DNA from: Candidatus Omnitrophota bacterium
GTDB lineage: Bacteria > Omnitrophota > Gorgyraeia > Gygaellales > Profunditerraquicolaceae
Length of the DNA: 14,336 bases
Reading direction: 5' to 3'
Assembly: GCA_028717045.1 (NCBI GenBank)
Contig: JAQUON010000024.1
Span: 1 to 14,336 of the forward strand
The first letter of the stretch is position 1; every line of letters starts with the position of its first letter. Position numbers and translations under genes: made by a program. Positions 1 to 6,987 of this stretch are shown one piece after another. The notes under the pieces are model-generated. The model had not been told where the DNA came from, ran no database searches, and saw only the letters and a list, made by a program, of their open reading frames with translations.

Positions 1-27
1 TTATTGGGCTTAAGGAAAAAGAAATAA
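1..27 (+). CDS. C-terminal tail of a PEP-CTERM protein, 5' end outside window
   Basis: Frame 1 from the first base reads LLGLRKKK and then a TAA stop. A Leu/Gly-rich end of a membrane helix followed by a short Arg/Lys tail is how PEP-CTERM sorting signals finish, and the next gene ends the same way (GLGRKKA). I infer that an upstream PEP-CTERM paralogue ends here, giving at least two such genes in tandem. Only eight codons are visible, so the PEP motif cannot be confirmed; another membrane protein ending in a basic tail is possible. Confidence 0.5.
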   Translation, partial: LLGLRKKK

Positions 28-95
28 CGCTCAATACGCTATACGCAATACGCTATACGCGATATTAACGCGAACAAAGCCACGGACGCGATAAT
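28..95. repeat. Degenerate 7-base repeat, TACGCWA type
   Basis: Between the two PEP-CTERM reading frames the sequence repeats TACGCTA and TACGCAA in a 7-base phase for about 40 bases, then degenerates through ACGCGA and CGCGATA. Related phrases recur at 871-905, 8613-8700 and 9240-9310, always between genes. No coding potential is seen. Confidence 0.7.
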
Positions 96-115
96 ATATA
101 AAACGCTTAAAGAGA

Positions 116-124
116 GGGGAGGTG
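116..124 (+). promoter_or_regulatory. Strong Shine-Dalgarno deciding the PEP-CTERM start
   Basis: GGGGAGGTG lies 9 nt before the ATG at 134. The in-frame GTG at 122 is inside this Shine-Dalgarno sequence, so it cannot use it, and the ATG is the better start. It is the strongest ribosome-binding site in the window; many neighbouring genes have weak ones or none. Confidence 0.75.
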
Positions 125-133
125 AAAATAAAA

Positions 134-757
134 ATGAAAAGATTATTAATCACAGCGCTGGTTTGTTTATTTACTCTTGGAGCGACTTCTACAGCTAAAG
201 CTGTTGTTCTTGGGCCTGATGGCTTCGCATGGACAGTGGGTAATGCACCTACGGATTGGGGTACTCTTATTACCTCAATTAACCTGCCAATTGATTACGA
301 CAATATTCTCGGCGAGGTAACGCAAGGAGTATTCTTAAATGATGTTGGTTACTTATTTGCTTACCAATTCGAGAATTACAACGAAGGTTCAATCAATGCT
401 ATTAAAAGAATGACAGCAACTGATTTTACAGGTTTCTACACAGATGTCGATGCTTTTTTAAGCGAAGAAGAGAGTGGAGAAATTCTGCCGCTCTGGCTTG
501 ATAGAAGCACAGCTGGAGATTCTGTTGGGTTTCAGTTTTTCGGACCAGGAGGAACAGCTGTCGGGCCAGGTAGCACTAGTGCAATTCTTTGGATTCAGAC
601 AAATGCGAAATTGTACGCTGCCGGCACCGCACATTTCATCAATGGCGGAACCGAAGACATAAGACTATATGGTCCAGCCGTTCCTGAGCCGACCAGTATG
701 CTGTTGTTCGGAATGGGTGTTTTAGGATTGATTGGTTTAGGAAGAAAGAAAGCCTAG
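134..757 (+). CDS. PEP-CTERM sorting-domain protein, exported
   Basis: A 207-residue exported protein of unknown activity. Residues 1-23 are a signal peptide (MKRLL basic start, hydrophobic core, AKA cleavage site). The C-terminus has the PEP-CTERM tripartite signal: VPEP at 183-186, a hydrophobic Leu/Gly-rich helix at about 188-202 and a basic GRKKA end. In known systems an exosortase recognises this signal, removes it and sends the protein to the cell surface or exopolysaccharide matrix. No exosortase is in the window. The middle (24-180) is Gly/Thr/Asn/aromatic-rich with no cysteine, like secreted beta-rich matrix proteins; I do not recognise a domain. The start at ATG 134 is chosen because GGGGAGGTG lies 9 nt upstream. 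A strong terminator follows at 815-859. No clear sigma-70 or sigma-54 promoter is visible upstream. Confidence 0.9.
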   Translation: MKRLLITALVCLFTLGATSTAKAVVLGPDGFAWTVGNAPTDWGTLITSINLPIDYDNILGEVTQGVFLNDVGYLFAYQFENYNEGSINAIKRMTATDFTGFYTDVDAFLSEEESGEILPLWLDRSTAGDSVGFQFFGPGGTAVGPGSTSAILWIQTNAKLYAAGTAHFINGGTEDIRLYGPAVPEPTSMLLFGMGVLGLIGLGRKKA

Positions 758-814
758 GCTTCTCTTCCTGAAATTATCCTGAGATGCCCCCTAGTGGTGC
801 ATTTTCGAAAGTGC

Positions 815-859
815 AAAAAAAAGGGGGGGCGGATCCAAAAGATTTTGCCCCCTTTTTTT
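815..859 (+). terminator. Rho-independent terminator, possibly bidirectional
   Basis: A run of A followed by GGGGGGGC (to 830), a 16-nt loop containing GGATCC, then GCCCCC and seven T (847-859). The GC stem plus flanking A and T tracts gives a long hairpin ending in a U tract on the plus strand, 58 nt after the PEP-CTERM stop. The matching A tract would let it work on the minus strand too. A second small near-palindrome, GCATTTTCGAAAGTGC, lies just before it. Confidence 0.85.
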
Positions 860-870
860 ATTACAACTAA

Positions 871-905
871 AAACGCACTACGCGATACGCAATACTCTAT
901 ACGAT
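871..905. repeat. Short copy of the TACGCWA-type repeat
   Basis: Contains ACGCACTACGCGATACGCAA followed by TACTCTATACGA, in the same 7-base phrasing as positions 28-95. It directly precedes the first hexamer array. Confidence 0.6.
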
Positions 906-909
906 AAAA

Positions 910-960
910 GGTTAAGGTTGAGGCTAAGGTTAAGAAAGGCCAAGGTTGAGGTTGAGGTAG
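910..960 (+). repeat. Hexamer array 1 (GGYYRA)
   Basis: Tandem variants GGTTAA, GGTTGA, GGCTAA, GGTTAA, an irregular GAAA, then GGCCAA, GGTTGA, GGTTGA, ending AGGTAG. The irregular phrase GGTTAAGAAAGGC also occurs in the inverted array at 12791-12850, so the arrays look related by copying. The array ends about 50 bp before the -35 box of the next operon. Confidence 0.8.
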
Positions 961-1012
961 TAAGTAGCTACAGGCTTAGGCCAATAACCTGTAATTATTT
1001 CAAGTATTTGCC

Positions 1013-1040
1013 TTGACAAACAACAATCGCGTGCTATACT
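1013..1040 (+). promoter_or_regulatory. Sigma-70-type promoter of the membrane protein/kinase operon
   Basis: TTGACA at 1013-1018, 16-nt spacer, TATACT at 1035-1040; transcription would start near 1047. An inverted repeat ACAACAAT (1020-1027) and ATTGTTGT (1046-1053) brackets the -10 box and could be an operator. A second one, TACAGG (969-974) and CCTGTA (988-993), lies upstream of the -35. Confidence 0.75.
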
Positions 1041-1092
1041 TAAGCATTGTTGTGTTTACAAAAATAAACATCCCAAGAACCCCCGCAAATTA

Positions 1093-1974
1093 ATGAACTT
1101 ACAAAATTCTAGCCTGGCAACAACCAAGAAAGCTTTCAAGGAAAGCTGGCTTGCACTTAAAAACAATCGCGTTATTTTCATTCCTTTCTTAATCTTCGCG
1201 ATTGTTGACCTGGTAAGCCTTTTCATCCTGTTTCTTGCCCCGCGCATGCCTTTACGGCTTGCACTTGGCCCGATAATCAGGACTATCTGGAGCGAAACGT
1301 TCCTTCATTACCCGGCTAACTTTATACTCCTGCAGAAACTTTCATTTCTTTCAAGGCTGGCCTTATCCGTCCTCATAGGCTCACTTCTCACCGGTATAGC
1401 AGTATCCATTATCCAAAGTATCTTTTACAAAAGGCCGGTTGAGCTGAAAAAATCTTTCTTAAGCGCGCTCAAAATATACTTCTCGCTTTTTTTGGTCACT
1501 CTTATTGTAACCGGGCTGTTTTATTTCACGGGGAAAGCGATGTCCTTCGTCCTTGCCAAATATTTCAGCCGGCACGCAAGGCTTTTGTTCATAGGCGCCA
1601 GAATCTGGTTTGGCCCGGTTTCTATGGCGCTCAATTTCTTAATCGCACTCTTCATACAAGCCCTCTTTATATACGCGATACCGCTACTGATAATCGAAAA
1701 AATGAAATTCAAGAAGGCTATCGCACGGTCATTTGTATTGCTGAAAAAATTATTCATACCCACTATTCTTTTAATCGGCCTGCCTATGCTCTTGTATATA
1801 CCTATAATTGTAATGGAGTATAATACGGTCTTCTTAATCGAGAAATTCATCCCCGAAATAATCCTGGTAATATTAATGACAGGTATTATTATTAATTCCT
1901 TGCTCATAGACCCGCTTATTACCGCAGCAACCACGCTGTTGTATCTTAAGAAAAAGGAAGAAGGCCAACTCTAA
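1093..1974 (+). CDS. Polytopic inner-membrane protein of unknown function
   Basis: A 293-residue hydrophobic protein with about six membrane-spanning stretches (approximately 28-49, 86-111, 126-148, 173-202, 220-241 and 253-283) joined by short basic loops, and a Lys-rich C-terminal tail (LKKKEEGQL). The repeated pattern of helix pair plus amphipathic Lys-rich linker (for example KKAFKESWLALKNN near the start and KKAIARSFVLLKKL near 207-220) resembles uncharacterised membrane families with an internally duplicated bundle; I cannot name the family. It is first in a five-gene unit and is followed after 6 nt by a lipoprotein gene, so a joint envelope role is plausible. No Shine-Dalgarno sequence is evident before ATG 1093; the start is chosen as the first ATG after the promoter at 1013-1040. 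Confidence 0.75.
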   Translation: MNLQNSSLATTKKAFKESWLALKNNRVIFIPFLIFAIVDLVSLFILFLAPRMPLRLALGPIIRTIWSETFLHYPANFILLQKLSFLSRLALSVLIGSLLTGIAVSIIQSIFYKRPVELKKSFLSALKIYFSLFLVTLIVTGLFYFTGKAMSFVLAKYFSRHARLLFIGARIWFGPVSMALNFLIALFIQALFIYAIPLLIIEKMKFKKAIARSFVLLKKLFIPTILLIGLPMLLYIPIIVMEYNTVFLIEKFIPEIILVILMTGIIINSLLIDPLITAATTLLYLKKKEEGQL

Positions 1975-1980
1975 CGACCT

Positions 1981-2820
1981 ATGAAAAAAACACTGCTTGT
2001 ATTGCTTGCCTTAATCTTCATTACCGGCTGCGCTGACGACCAATATGCGATTGAAAGGCGTTACTGGTTCCTGAAGAAACAGGCAGAGAAAATATTCAAC
2101 AACCCCGAAGCGTCCCCGCCAAGAGAACTCGAAACAATAGTTGCCAACCATTATAGTTTTATAAAGAAATACCCGAACAACGTTCTCTCGCTAAGGGCTA
2201 ATTTTGACATCGCTTCTTTATATGCCGTTAAAAAAGAATTTGAAAAGGCAAGAGCGCACCTCAACTCGATGCGGGCACAATACAGCGCAAACCTCTCAAT
2301 CAACGCTGATATAACCACTGCGATCGGCTCTACCTATGAAATAGAAGAGAAGTGGCCTCAGGCGCTTGAGCAATACAATAAGGTAATCAAAGAATACCCC
2401 TTAACGCCTACCGGCTTCTCAATACCGGTATATATTGCAAAATATTACGAACGGACTTATCAGCCTGACCGGGCAATTGCCACGTATCATCAGGCAATCG
2501 GGCATTACAAGGGCCTGATTGACAAACACCCCGGCACCCCCGTTGCGCTTAACGCCGGCCTTATGATTGCCGATTGCTACGGCAGCCTGGCTGACTGGTC
2601 AAATGCCGCAAAAACCCTGGAAGGCATACTTAAGGATTACAAAGATAAAGTAAACCTTGACGCCCTCATGATGAATACGGCATTATTGTACCTTGGCCAG
2701 TTAAAAGACGAATTCCGTGCAAAGGAATTGCTGCACACATTAGTCAATGACTATCCCAAGAGCAGGTACTCCGGCACTGCCAAGGCGATATTAAAAAAAT
2801 TATCGAAACCGCAGGAATAG
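1981..2820 (+). CDS. TPR-repeat lipoprotein
   Basis: A 279-residue envelope lipoprotein. Residues 1-16 form a lipoprotein signal peptide with lipobox ITGC; Cys17 would be lipidated. The rest is helical with TPR-like 34-residue units at about 66-100, 107-140, 145-180, 187-220 and 226-260; phrases such as W-x-x-A-L-E-x-Y-N-K-V-I-K-E-Y-P are typical of outer-membrane TPR scaffolds (BamD, YbgF and PEP-CTERM-associated TPR lipoproteins). Its likely role is protein-protein scaffolding; the partner is unknown. It starts 6 nt after the membrane protein stop, and the kinase start follows 18 nt after its stop, consistent with one mRNA. No good Shine-Dalgarno sequence precedes the ATG, so it may depend on translation of the upstream gene. 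Confidence 0.85.
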   Translation: MKKTLLVLLALIFITGCADDQYAIERRYWFLKKQAEKIFNNPEASPPRELETIVANHYSFIKKYPNNVLSLRANFDIASLYAVKKEFEKARAHLNSMRAQYSANLSINADITTAIGSTYEIEEKWPQALEQYNKVIKEYPLTPTGFSIPVYIAKYYERTYQPDRAIATYHQAIGHYKGLIDKHPGTPVALNAGLMIADCYGSLADWSNAAKTLEGILKDYKDKVNLDALMMNTALLYLGQLKDEFRAKELLHTLVNDYPKSRYSGTAKAILKKLSKPQE

Positions 2821-2838
2821 AAAGTAACGAGGTACGCA

Positions 2839-4050
2839 ATGATTGAAACCTTCCTGAACAAAACTGAAAACAAAAAAGGCTCGGTAACCAGCTTCCTGCA
2901 GGATATCCTTAAAGAGATAATGTCTATTGTAGGGGCTGAATCAGGCTCCTTGTTTCTCTTTGACGCAGATACAAAAGAACTGATACTTGATGCATTTTAT
3001 AACTCCGAAGAGCTCGGCATCAAAGAACTCAAGACAAAGCTCGGAGAGGGGATCGCAGGCCAGGTAGCCAACATCAAAAAGCCGGTCCTGGTCAAGGATA
3101 TCGACACTGATGTCCGGTTCCAGCGCAACGGCTACAAGCACTACCGCACCAAATCCTTTATGTCTGTCCCGCTTTTCGGGCCGCACGGGTTAATCGGGCT
3201 TATGAACATAGCCGATAAATCTACGGGCGACTCCTTCACCGAAAAAGACCTTGAATGCGCAAACGCCCTGTGCAGGTATGCCTGCGTGATTGCCGATAAC
3301 CTGCAGCAGTTTGAGAAGCTTAAAAAAGAACGCGAGGAACTCAACGAACACAAAAGGCTGCTTGAAAAATACGCATCCGTAGGAAAGCTTGCCGCAGGGG
3401 TCGTACATGAAGTAAACAACCCGCTTGACGGCATTATCCGTTACACCAATATACTGCTTAACCATATCAATAACGACTCGATTGCCAAAGAATACCTGCT
3501 TGAAATCAAAAAAGGCCTCAACAGGATTGCCCGCACCACCAGGTCGCTCCTTGAATTTTCTCACCAGGTAAATTCCGGCACTCCGAAAACAAAAAGCTAC
3601 GCGGACCTGCATGAATTAATCAATGAGTCGGTTGACGTCTTCAAGAACAGGATCCAGGTCAACAACATAGAGATAAAGAAATATTTCTCTCGCGAGATGC
3701 CGAGGATAGCCGATTTTGGCTTAACGCACGTCTGCATCAATATGATAAAAAATGCCATTGACGCGATGCCTGAAGGCGGGACCCTGGAAATTGCAAGCGC
3801 AATTAAGGATGATGCGGTGCTGATAAGCTTCAAGGACACAGGTACCGGCATTCAGGAAGAAGTGAAGAAAGATATCTTTGAGCCCTTCTTCACCACTAAG
3901 AGCATAGATAAGGGGACAGGCCTTGGCCTTTCCATCTGCCTTGAAATAATTAACAAATACGGCGGCAACATTCATGTGGAAAGCGAACCCTTAAAGGGTA
4001 CGGTTTTTACGCTCACAATCCCCAAAGCACACCTTGAAAATGCGCAATAA
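2839..4050 (+). CDS. Soluble GAF-domain sensor histidine kinase (NtrB-like core)
   Basis: A 403-residue cytoplasmic two-component sensor kinase without membrane segments. A GAF domain (about 15-155) is followed by a coiled-coil linker (155-178), a dimerisation/phosphoacceptor region with H-box GVVHEVNNPLDG (His190), and an ATPase domain. In the ATPase domain the N-box is NMIKNAIDAMPEGG (301-314), G1 is DTGTGI (333-338), the F-box is FEPFFTT (347-353) and G2 is GTGLGL (359-364). All catalytic motifs look intact. The HEVNNPL H-box is typical of kinases that pair with NtrC-type regulators, and the next gene, overlapping by 11 nt, is one. A GAG-rich Shine-Dalgarno (GAGG near 2830) supports the ATG. 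The GAF ligand cannot be read from sequence. It resembles the C-terminal half of PrsK-type PEP-CTERM kinases but lacks their membrane region. Confidence 0.93.
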   Translation: MIETFLNKTENKKGSVTSFLQDILKEIMSIVGAESGSLFLFDADTKELILDAFYNSEELGIKELKTKLGEGIAGQVANIKKPVLVKDIDTDVRFQRNGYKHYRTKSFMSVPLFGPHGLIGLMNIADKSTGDSFTEKDLECANALCRYACVIADNLQQFEKLKKEREELNEHKRLLEKYASVGKLAAGVVHEVNNPLDGIIRYTNILLNHINNDSIAKEYLLEIKKGLNRIARTTRSLLEFSHQVNSGTPKTKSYADLHELINESVDVFKNRIQVNNIEIKKYFSREMPRIADFGLTHVCINMIKNAIDAMPEGGTLEIASAIKDDAVLISFKDTGTGIQEEVKKDIFEPFFTTKSIDKGTGLGLSICLEIINKYGGNIHVESEPLKGTVFTLTIPKAHLENAQ

Positions 4051-5464
4051 TAACCAGCATATCCATATCATGGTCGTTGATGACGAGCCTCTGGTAAGGC
4101 GCTCGTTAAGCGAGTTCCTGACCATCGAAGGATTCGCGGTAAGCACCGCGCAGAACGGAAAAGAGGCGCTGGCGCTTTTAAAAGATTTTAACGCGGATAT
4201 TTTAATCAGCGACATCAAGATGCCCGAACTTGACGGCATACGGCTTTTAAAAGAAATGAAGTCGCGCAACTATAACATCCCGGTGGTTTTTATGACCGGC
4301 TACGGCAGCGTTGAGAACGCGGTTGACGCGATGAAAGAAGGGGCGTACGACTACATTACCAAGCCTATTATCGATAACGAAATCAAGATCGTGATAGAGC
4401 GGCTGCTCAAAGAAAAAACCATTATTGAAGAAAATGCCTCGCTGAAAGAAAAGCTTGCCGCAACCCAGAGAAAGAGTTTTCACAATATCCTGGGCGAACA
4501 TGAAAAGATGCAGAAAATTTATACCCTGATTGAAGCGATTTCCAACACCCGCTCAACCGTATTAATCAGAGGGGAGAGCGGCACCGGCAAGAGGATGATC
4601 GCCCACGCAATCCATAAATATAACGAACAGGAACGCGGCAAGCCGTTTGTCGAGGTAAGCTGCGGCGCTCTCACCGAAACCCTGCTTGAAAGCGAGCTTT
4701 TCGGCCATGTCAAAGGCTCATTCATCGGCGCAATCAAGGACAAGATCGGCCGCTTTGAGCTGGCTGACGGAGGAACCATTTTTCTCGATGAAATAGACGC
4801 CTTTTCGCCGGCATTGCAGGTGAAACTGCTGCGAGTTTTGCAGGACGGGGAACTTGAAAGAGTAGGGGATAATACTACGAAAAAGGTGGACGTGCGGGTA
4901 ATCGCTGCCACTAACCAGAGCCTCGAGAAGCTCATCGAACAGGGCAAATTCAGGCAGGATTTATATTACCGGCTCAATATAATCTCAATGGAGATCCCTC
5001 CGCTAAGGGACCGCAAGAGCGATATCCCGCTTTTGATCGAAAGCTTCATAGAAAAGCATGCCGCACATTCAAAACGCAGGGTAAAAGAGATTACCAAGGA
5101 CGCAGTAGAATTATTGATGAAATGCGACTGGCCGGGTAATGTCAGAGAGCTTGAGAATATCATTGAACGGGCAGTCATTTTAAGTAAAGGCGAATACATT
5201 ACCCCGCAGGACCTTCCCGAGGAAATTCTGGGAATCAGGGAACGAAAAAGTGCCGCTGTGGCCGCTTCGGATGAAGGTAACGGAAACGGCTTTAAGCTTA
5301 AAGACGCCCTGAAAGAGCCGGAAAGGGACCTGCTTGTCAAGGCGCTCAATTCGGTGAATTGGAACCGTAATGAAGCAGCCGGCGTACTCGGCATAAACAG
5401 GACTACACTTTATAAAAAAATGGTGCGTTACGGCTTATTGAGTAAGAATGGAAAAAAGAATTAA
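4040..5464 (+). CDS. NtrC-family sigma-54-type response regulator with variant GAFTGA loop
   Basis: A 474-residue regulator from ATG 4040; an in-frame TTG at 4034 would add two residues. The receiver domain (about 8-125) has acidic pair DD at 14-15, phosphoacceptor Asp58 (LISDIKMPE) and Lys108 (YITKP). The AAA+ domain (about 148-380) has Walker A GESGTGKR (178-185), loop 1 GSFIGA (226-231) where GAFTGA is usual, Walker B IFLDEID (247-253) and a conserved DLYYRLN region. The C-terminus carries a Fis-type helix-turn-helix (NWNRNEAAGVLGINRTTLYKKM, about 440-462). It overlaps the kinase by 11 nt and the next gene by 17 nt, so the three are probably translationally coupled. In the family, phosphorylated hexamers remodel sigma-54 RNA polymerase; rpoN lies 1.6 kb downstream on the other strand. 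The loop substitutions (A to S, T to I) raise doubt whether sigma-54 contact is normal. Confidence 0.92.
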   Translation: MRNNNQHIHIMVVDDEPLVRRSLSEFLTIEGFAVSTAQNGKEALALLKDFNADILISDIKMPELDGIRLLKEMKSRNYNIPVVFMTGYGSVENAVDAMKEGAYDYITKPIIDNEIKIVIERLLKEKTIIEENASLKEKLAATQRKSFHNILGEHEKMQKIYTLIEAISNTRSTVLIRGESGTGKRMIAHAIHKYNEQERGKPFVEVSCGALTETLLESELFGHVKGSFIGAIKDKIGRFELADGGTIFLDEIDAFSPALQVKLLRVLQDGELERVGDNTTKKVDVRVIAATNQSLEKLIEQGKFRQDLYYRLNIISMEIPPLRDRKSDIPLLIESFIEKHAAHSKRRVKEITKDAVELLMKCDWPGNVRELENIIERAVILSKGEYITPQDLPEEILGIRERKSAAVAASDEGNGNGFKLKDALKEPERDLLVKALNSVNWNRNEAAGVLGINRTTLYKKMVRYGLLSKNGKKN

Positions 5465-6458
5465 GGGAGATGGTCCTAGCAAGCAATTAACTTTCAAAGA
5501 GTTAATTAATTTAAAAGAGTGGCAGAAGATCCAGGACAATTTCTCTGCCATTACGCAGATCGGTATCCGGACGTTAGACGGCGCGGGCCTGTCAGTTACT
5601 TCCCCCAGCGGGCAGCCGCGCCTCTGCACAGAAGTCATCAGGGACTTTGCCTTAAAAAAGAGGCTCTGCGATTGGTGTTTGCCGACGTTCTTAGGCGGCA
5701 ATGCGGTGGTGGATAAAAACCTCGGTTTTTCCTGCCCCTTAGGCTTGAAGGTTTTTGTCGCTCCCCTGATAAATGAAGTCGAACACGTCATTGCCTATGT
5801 GGTCTTAGGCCCGGTATTCGTGGGGGCGCACAAAGTCAAGCCCGAATACAATGAATTCGCCAAACATTACAACCTTGACGTTGAAGAGCTCTTCAGCGCG
5901 CTTTCGGAAATCAGGCTTATTTCTTTCAACGGGATACAATCGCTGCTTGAGCTGATGCAGGATGTCGGGAATTATATTATTAAATCTTCGTATCAACACT
6001 TAACCATGGAGAAACCTATGGTGGTTATTGACCGGGAAAAGCTGAACCAGCTCTTAAAAGTATTTCTGGATGTGGCATTTCAGGTCAGCGGCGCTGACGT
6101 AGGCTCGGTTATGTTAATGAACAAGAGTACCCAGGAATTATCCATTCTTACCTCAAGAGGCATTCCGCAGGATATCGCAAGCGCAACCCGTGTCAAGGTC
6201 GGCGAAGGCATCTGCGGCACCGCGGCAAAGGAACGAACATCGTTCTTGATTGACGATAATATAAAAGATAACAGGATTAAGCGCTACCTTAACCGGCCGA
6301 GCCTGAAATCCTCGATGGTCCTGCCGATCAAGCTGCACGAAAACGTTTTAGGAGTCGTTAATCTCGGCGCCCTGCAGAAATCACCGGTGCAGTTCAACGA
6401 CGCAGACCTGGCGATGATTAACCGCCTTATTGACCTGGTAGTAACAGCACTCCATTAG
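5448..6458 (+). CDS. PocR-domain plus GAF-domain sensory protein
   Basis: A 336-residue cytoplasmic protein with two sensory domains and no output domain. Residues about 15-180 match the PocR ligand-binding fold, with DLKEWQKIQDNF-like entry (NLKEWQKIQDNFS), four cysteines at 60, 74, 77 and 96 (the pair RLCDWC and FSCPLG), and a central FVAPLINEVEHVIAYVVLGPV strand block read in pieces. Four Cys in this arrangement can bind a metal or cofactor in the family; that is inferred. Residues about 195-335 are a GAF domain (VGSVMLMN, VGEGICGTAA, SSMVLPIK, LGVVNLG). The gene starts inside the end of the response regulator (17-nt overlap), so it probably feeds a second signal into that phosphorelay, perhaps by binding kinase or regulator. 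Other PocR proteins usually carry a kinase, HTH or cyclase module; here that module would be supplied in trans. Confidence 0.82.
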   Translation: MEKRIKGDGPSKQLTFKELINLKEWQKIQDNFSAITQIGIRTLDGAGLSVTSPSGQPRLCTEVIRDFALKKRLCDWCLPTFLGGNAVVDKNLGFSCPLGLKVFVAPLINEVEHVIAYVVLGPVFVGAHKVKPEYNEFAKHYNLDVEELFSALSEIRLISFNGIQSLLELMQDVGNYIIKSSYQHLTMEKPMVVIDREKLNQLLKVFLDVAFQVSGADVGSVMLMNKSTQELSILTSRGIPQDIASATRVKVGEGICGTAAKERTSFLIDDNIKDNRIKRYLNRPSLKSSMVLPIKLHENVLGVVNLGALQKSPVQFNDADLAMINRLIDLVVTALH

Positions 6459-6480
6459 ACGATAAATTAAAACTACCTGT

Positions 6481-6611
6481 CAAATCCTAAGCACTAAATC
6501 CTAAATTCTAAACAAGCCCCAAATCACAAATCCCAATGCCCTAAACGAATTCGTTTAGGATTTAAGACATTGGAATCTGTTTAGAATTTAGAGCTTAGAA
6601 TTTAGAGTTTG
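6481..6611. repeat. Palindromic 7-base-phrase repeat, copy A
   Basis: An imperfect inverted repeat with a perfect 20-bp centre, CCTAAACGAATTCGTTTAGG (6540-6559). The arms are 7-base phrases (TAAGCAC, TAAATCC, TAAATTC, TAAACAA), with CAAATCC at the left edge and GAGTTTG at the right. It lies between convergent genes and could fold into a long hairpin on either strand, so it may also end transcription of the operon before it. Copies B (11244) and C (11723) share its edges and arms. Confidence 0.85.
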
Positions 6612-6621
6612 CGGAATAGAT

Positions 6622-6987
6622 TTATTTGCTCTTCTCAATAATTGCCCCAAAGATCTTCATTAATTCAGTAGTTTCTTGAATTAAAACCTGCCTGGCTGGT
6701 AAATTTTCTTGGCAAGGTTGACTTAATTTCAACCAGTAGTTGCTTTCTTTAGCTTCCTTCTTAGAAATTTTAACCCTCATTACAAAATCCCTTTTACTCA
6801 AAGATTCATTCGCTTCAATATAATTAGCTCCGATAGATCCCGCAGAGCGCATAAGCTGTCTTGCAATTTCTATATTCACTAAACTTTTTGGTAAGTTTTC
6901 TATATACTCAATAATGCTTTTAGTAAAGCTTAGTGTGCGTTCCTCTAGGTTATACAAGGCTGGTTTAGAATTTGTGATTTGGGACAT
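6622..6987 (-). CDS. Four-helix bundle protein (23S rRNA intervening-sequence/Avd-like family)
   Basis: A 121-residue helical protein. The core QLMRSAGSIGANYIEANESLS (about 44-64, given here in its family form) and KISKKEAKESNYWLKL (about 73-88) match the four-helix-bundle family first found in insertions within 23S rRNA genes and related to Avd of diversity-generating retroelements. Family members are small basic oligomers that bind nucleic acid; no enzymatic activity is established. The start ATG (6985-6987) and the first eight codons (MSQITNSK) lie inside the repeat arm at 6963-7028, so the protein N-terminus is written in repeat sequence. No Shine-Dalgarno sequence precedes it. No 23S rRNA, reverse transcriptase or template repeat is nearby. 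It sits directly downstream of rpoN on the same strand, where hpf/ptsN-type genes stand in many bacteria. Confidence 0.9.
   Translation of the reverse strand: MSQITNSKPALYNLEERTLSFTKSIIEYIENLPKSLVNIEIARQLMRSAGSIGANYIEANESLSKRDFVMRVKISKKEAKESNYWLKLSQPCQENLPARQVLIQETTELMKIFGAIIEKSK

Noticed and set aside
122..133. GTG start four codons upstream for the PEP-CTERM protein
   Set aside because: The GTG is part of the Shine-Dalgarno sequence itself; the ATG at 134 has correct 9-nt spacing and begins a standard signal peptide.
1..133. Sigma-54 promoter for the PEP-CTERM gene
   Set aside because: No GG-N10-GC element with TGGC/TTGC context was found between the previous stop and the start codon.
4034..4039. 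TTG start for the response regulator
   Set aside because: The ATG six bases later gives a complete receiver domain; neither has a clear Shine-Dalgarno, so the commoner codon was taken.
6459..6480. Target-site duplication flanking the four-helix-bundle element
   Set aside because: The flanks (ACCTGT at left, TCTTAC at right) do not match beyond chance.
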